A stretch of 64,000 bases of DNA from Ehretia macrophylla (lineage: Eukaryota; Streptophyta; Magnoliopsida; Boraginales; Ehretiaceae), in assembly GCA_037974665.1 (NCBI GenBank), contig CM075764.1, forward strand, positions 117,304,325 through 117,368,324, read 5' to 3'. The translations under genes were made by a program, and so were the position numbers. Below are positions 61,901 to 64,000 of the stretch, piece after piece. The notes under the pieces are model-generated. The model made no database searches. It saw only the letters and a program-made list of their open reading frames with translations, and was not told the origin of the DNA. Position 1 is the stretch's first letter; each line of letters opens with the position of its first letter.

Positions 61901-64000
61901 GCGAAAAGGACGACAACCTAATCCATCACATTTCTATTACCGAATCCCACGGTACCTTGGGCAAGACAACTTCACTTCACGTAGAGGCTGGGCCCACAAA
62001 CCGAGGGCATGGGGCTTGTGACTAGGTATCCGTCGCTCCGATGCCCATAACATTTGATCCGTAAAGAATTACACGGTGCACAATATACCGTTGGAAAGCT
62101 TTATGGGAGCTCTACAACGGGGGCACCTAGCATGCTTGGCTGCGTCTATTTTCGGAGCCCAAAATCGAACATTTTCATAAGTTTTGGGATAATTTTTTTC
62201 TTTTGCGCTGTTTTTTCATCCCTGGTCGTACGTCGTGAGCCGCTAAAAGGACGATGACCTAATCCATCACATTTCTATTACCCAATCCCATGGCACCTTG
62301 GGCAAGACAACTTCACTTCACGTAGTGACTGGGCCCGCAAATCGAGGGTGTGGGGCTTGTGACTACGTATCCGTCGCTCCGGTGCCCATAACTTTTGATC
62401 CGTAAGGAGTTACGTGGCGCACAACATACTATTGGAAAGCTCTCCGAGAGCTTTAGGATGGGGGCACCAAGCTTGCTTTGCTGCTCCAGTTTTCAAAGCC
62501 CAAAATCGAACGTTTTCATCAGTTTCAGAACACTTTTATTCTTTTAAGCTATTTTTCTGTCCCAGATCGTATGTCGTGAGCCTCGAAAAGGATAACAACC
62601 TAATCCATCACATTTCTATTACCGAATCCCATGGCACCTTGGGCAAGACAACTTCACTTCACGTAGAGGCTGGGCCCGCAAACCGAGGGCATGGGGCTTG
62701 TGACCAGGTATCCGACTCTCCGGTGCCCATAACTTTTAATCCATAAGGAGTTACGCGGTGCACAGTATACCGTTGGAAAGCTCTCTAAGAGCTCTACGAC
62801 TGGGTTACATAGCATGTTCAGCTGCGCCTATTTTCGGAGCCCAAAATCGAACATTTTCCTAAGTTTTGGGACATTTTTCTTCTTTTATGCTGTTTTTCCG
62901 TCCCGGATCGTACGTTGTGAGTCGCGAAAAGGACGACAACCTAATCTATCAAATTTCAATTACTGAATCCCACGGTAACTTGGGCAAGGTAGCCTCACTT
63001 CACGTAGAGGCTGGGCCCGCAAATAGAGGGCGTAGGGCTTGTGACCAGGTATCCGTCGCTCCAGTGCCCATAACTTTTGATCCATAAGGAGTTACGCCGC
63101 ACACAGCATACCGTTGAAAAACTCTCTGAGAGCTCTACGATGGGGGCAACAAGCCTGCCTTGCTGCGCCTATTTTTGGAGTCCAAAATCAATCGATTTCA
63201 TCAGTTTTGGGACACTTTTCTCTTTTTTTTATCTGTTTTTTCGTCCCGGATTGTACATCGTGAGCCGCGAAAAGGTCGACAACCTAACCCATCACATTTC
63301 TATTACCGAAGCCGATAGCACCTTGAGCAAGACAACTTCACTTCGCGTAGAAGCTGGGCCCGCAAACAGAGGGCGTGGGGCTTATGACCAGGTATCCGTC
63401 GTTCCGGTACCCATAACTTTTGATCCGTAAGGAGTTACGCAGCGTACAGCATACCGTTAGAAAGCTCTCCGAGAGCTCTACGACGGAAGCAGCAAGCCTA
63501 CTGGGCTGCGCCAATTTTCGGAGCCCAAAATCCATCATTTTCATCAATTTTGGGATACTTTTCTTCCTTTTCGCTGTTTTTGGGTCCCGGATCGTACGTC
63601 CTGAGCCGCAAAAAAGACGACAACCTAATCCATCACATTTCTATTTGCGAATCCCACAGTACCTTGGGCAAGACAACTTCACTTCATGTAGAGGCTGGAC
63701 CCGCAAACCGACGGCGAGGGGCATGTGACTAGGTTCCGTCATTCCAATGCCAATAACTTTTGATCCATAAGGAGTTACGCGGCATACAGTACACTGTTGG
63801 AAAGCTCTATAAGAGCTCTACGATGGGGGCACCTAGTATGATTGTCTGCATCTATTTTCGGAGCCCAAAATCGAACATTTTCATAAGTTTTGGGACACTT
63901 TTCTTCTTTCACGTTGTTTTTTCGTCCCGGATCGCACGTCGTTAGCCGCGAAAAGGACGACAACCTAATCCATCACATTTCTATTTCCGAATCGCATGGT

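Larger units (their letters stand above)
57260..64000 (+). repeat. Satellite array 4, ~341-bp tandem repeat
   Basis: About 20 monomers in the same orientation, running off the window end. Multi-monomer structure is marked by a recurrent deletion junction in which AATCCATC is joined directly to CGTTGGAA (about 160 bp missing), at 58314, 60200 and 61743. Spacings of 1,886 and 1,543 bp equal six and five monomers minus the deletion. A second private mark, CTGGGTCATGTAGCATGTTC-like, follows at about 59033, 61256 and 62804. The unusual CATTACTATTACC variant occurs near 57298, 57637 and 59523. Copies are therefore related as blocks rather than as single monomers. Confidence 0.96.

Noticed and set aside
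1-64000. Recurrent open frames of about 102, 73 and 62 (antisense) codons in most satellite monomers
   Set aside because: They typically begin at TTG (from TTGATCCG, TTGGGACAC or antisense TTGTCGTCC), not ATG. Three overlapping frames on both strands are open at once, many copies are stopped or shifted, the 341-bp period changes frame each unit, and changes are not biased to third positions. I read them as chance open frames in a stop-poor repeat.
1-64000. Ribosomal spacer, 5S array, tRNA gene, telomere repeat or CRISPR array
   Set aside because: No 18S, 25S or 5S sequence, no TTTAGGG runs and no cloverleaf were seen. The PBS strings match only a tRNA 3' end. The 341-bp units abut with no spacers, unlike CRISPR.
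1-64000. Assignment as a functional centromere with CRM retrotransposons or a CENP-B box
   Set aside because: I saw no CENP-B-box-like motif in the monomer, and the elements lack the integrase region needed to place them in the CRM clade. Location remains unknown.

Overview
The window is plant nuclear heterochromatin, most likely from a flowering plant. About 69% of it (roughly 43.9 kb) is one tandem satellite with a monomer of about 341 bp. The other 20 kb is three insertions of one family of long-LTR, Ty3/Gypsy-like retrotransposons. The plant assignment rests on the primer-binding site matching initiator-tRNA-Met, the gag CCHC type, the 3.6-kb LTRs and the dinucleosome-sized satellite. I cannot name the species. 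I see no intact host gene, tRNA, rRNA or CRISPR array.

Layout: (1) satellite array 1, 1-11,991; (2) element E1, minus strand, 11,992-17,879, a 5' LTR with PBS and about 2.2 kb of internal sequence, truncated on its 3' side; (3) satellite array 2, 17,880-34,543; (4) element E2, plus strand, 34,544-38,206, a solo LTR with a perfect 5-bp target-site duplication; (5) satellite array 3, 38,207-46,730; (6) element E3, minus strand, 46,731-57,259, arranged UTR-PBS-LTR / PPT-internal-gag / UTR-PBS-LTR, with a broken gag and no pol; (7) satellite array 4, 57,260-64,000. All four arrays run in the same orientation, so they are probably pieces of one array opened by the insertions.

The satellite is not a uniform head-to-tail array. 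Each block has its own multi-monomer (higher-order) organisation, seen as private variants or deletion junctions recurring at fixed spacing: about 3.08 kb in array 1, an alternating 682-bp dimer at the start of array 2, a 15-monomer period of 5,109 bp in array 3, and about 1.89/1.54 kb in array 4. Monomers carry a conserved short dyad (AGCTCTC-GAGAGCT type), a CGTACG palindrome, and many CG-to-TG/CA differences of the kind left by cytosine methylation. Long open frames run through most monomers, but they start at TTG rather than ATG, occur in several overlapping frames and are broken in many copies, so I treat them as non-coding.

The retrotransposons look like a large non-autonomous lineage. 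They have LTRs of about 3.6 kb, a tRNA-iMet PBS, a purine-rich PPT and a gag with two pairs of CCHC zinc knuckles; E3 has 1.7 kb of non-coding sequence where pol would be expected. The most unusual structure is E3, in which a 6,527-bp unit is directly and partially repeated with a shared breakpoint, as expected from a one-LTR circle or tandem duplication rather than a simple insertion. Coordinates and identities were read by eye; repeat periods come from matching landmark positions, not from an alignment program.
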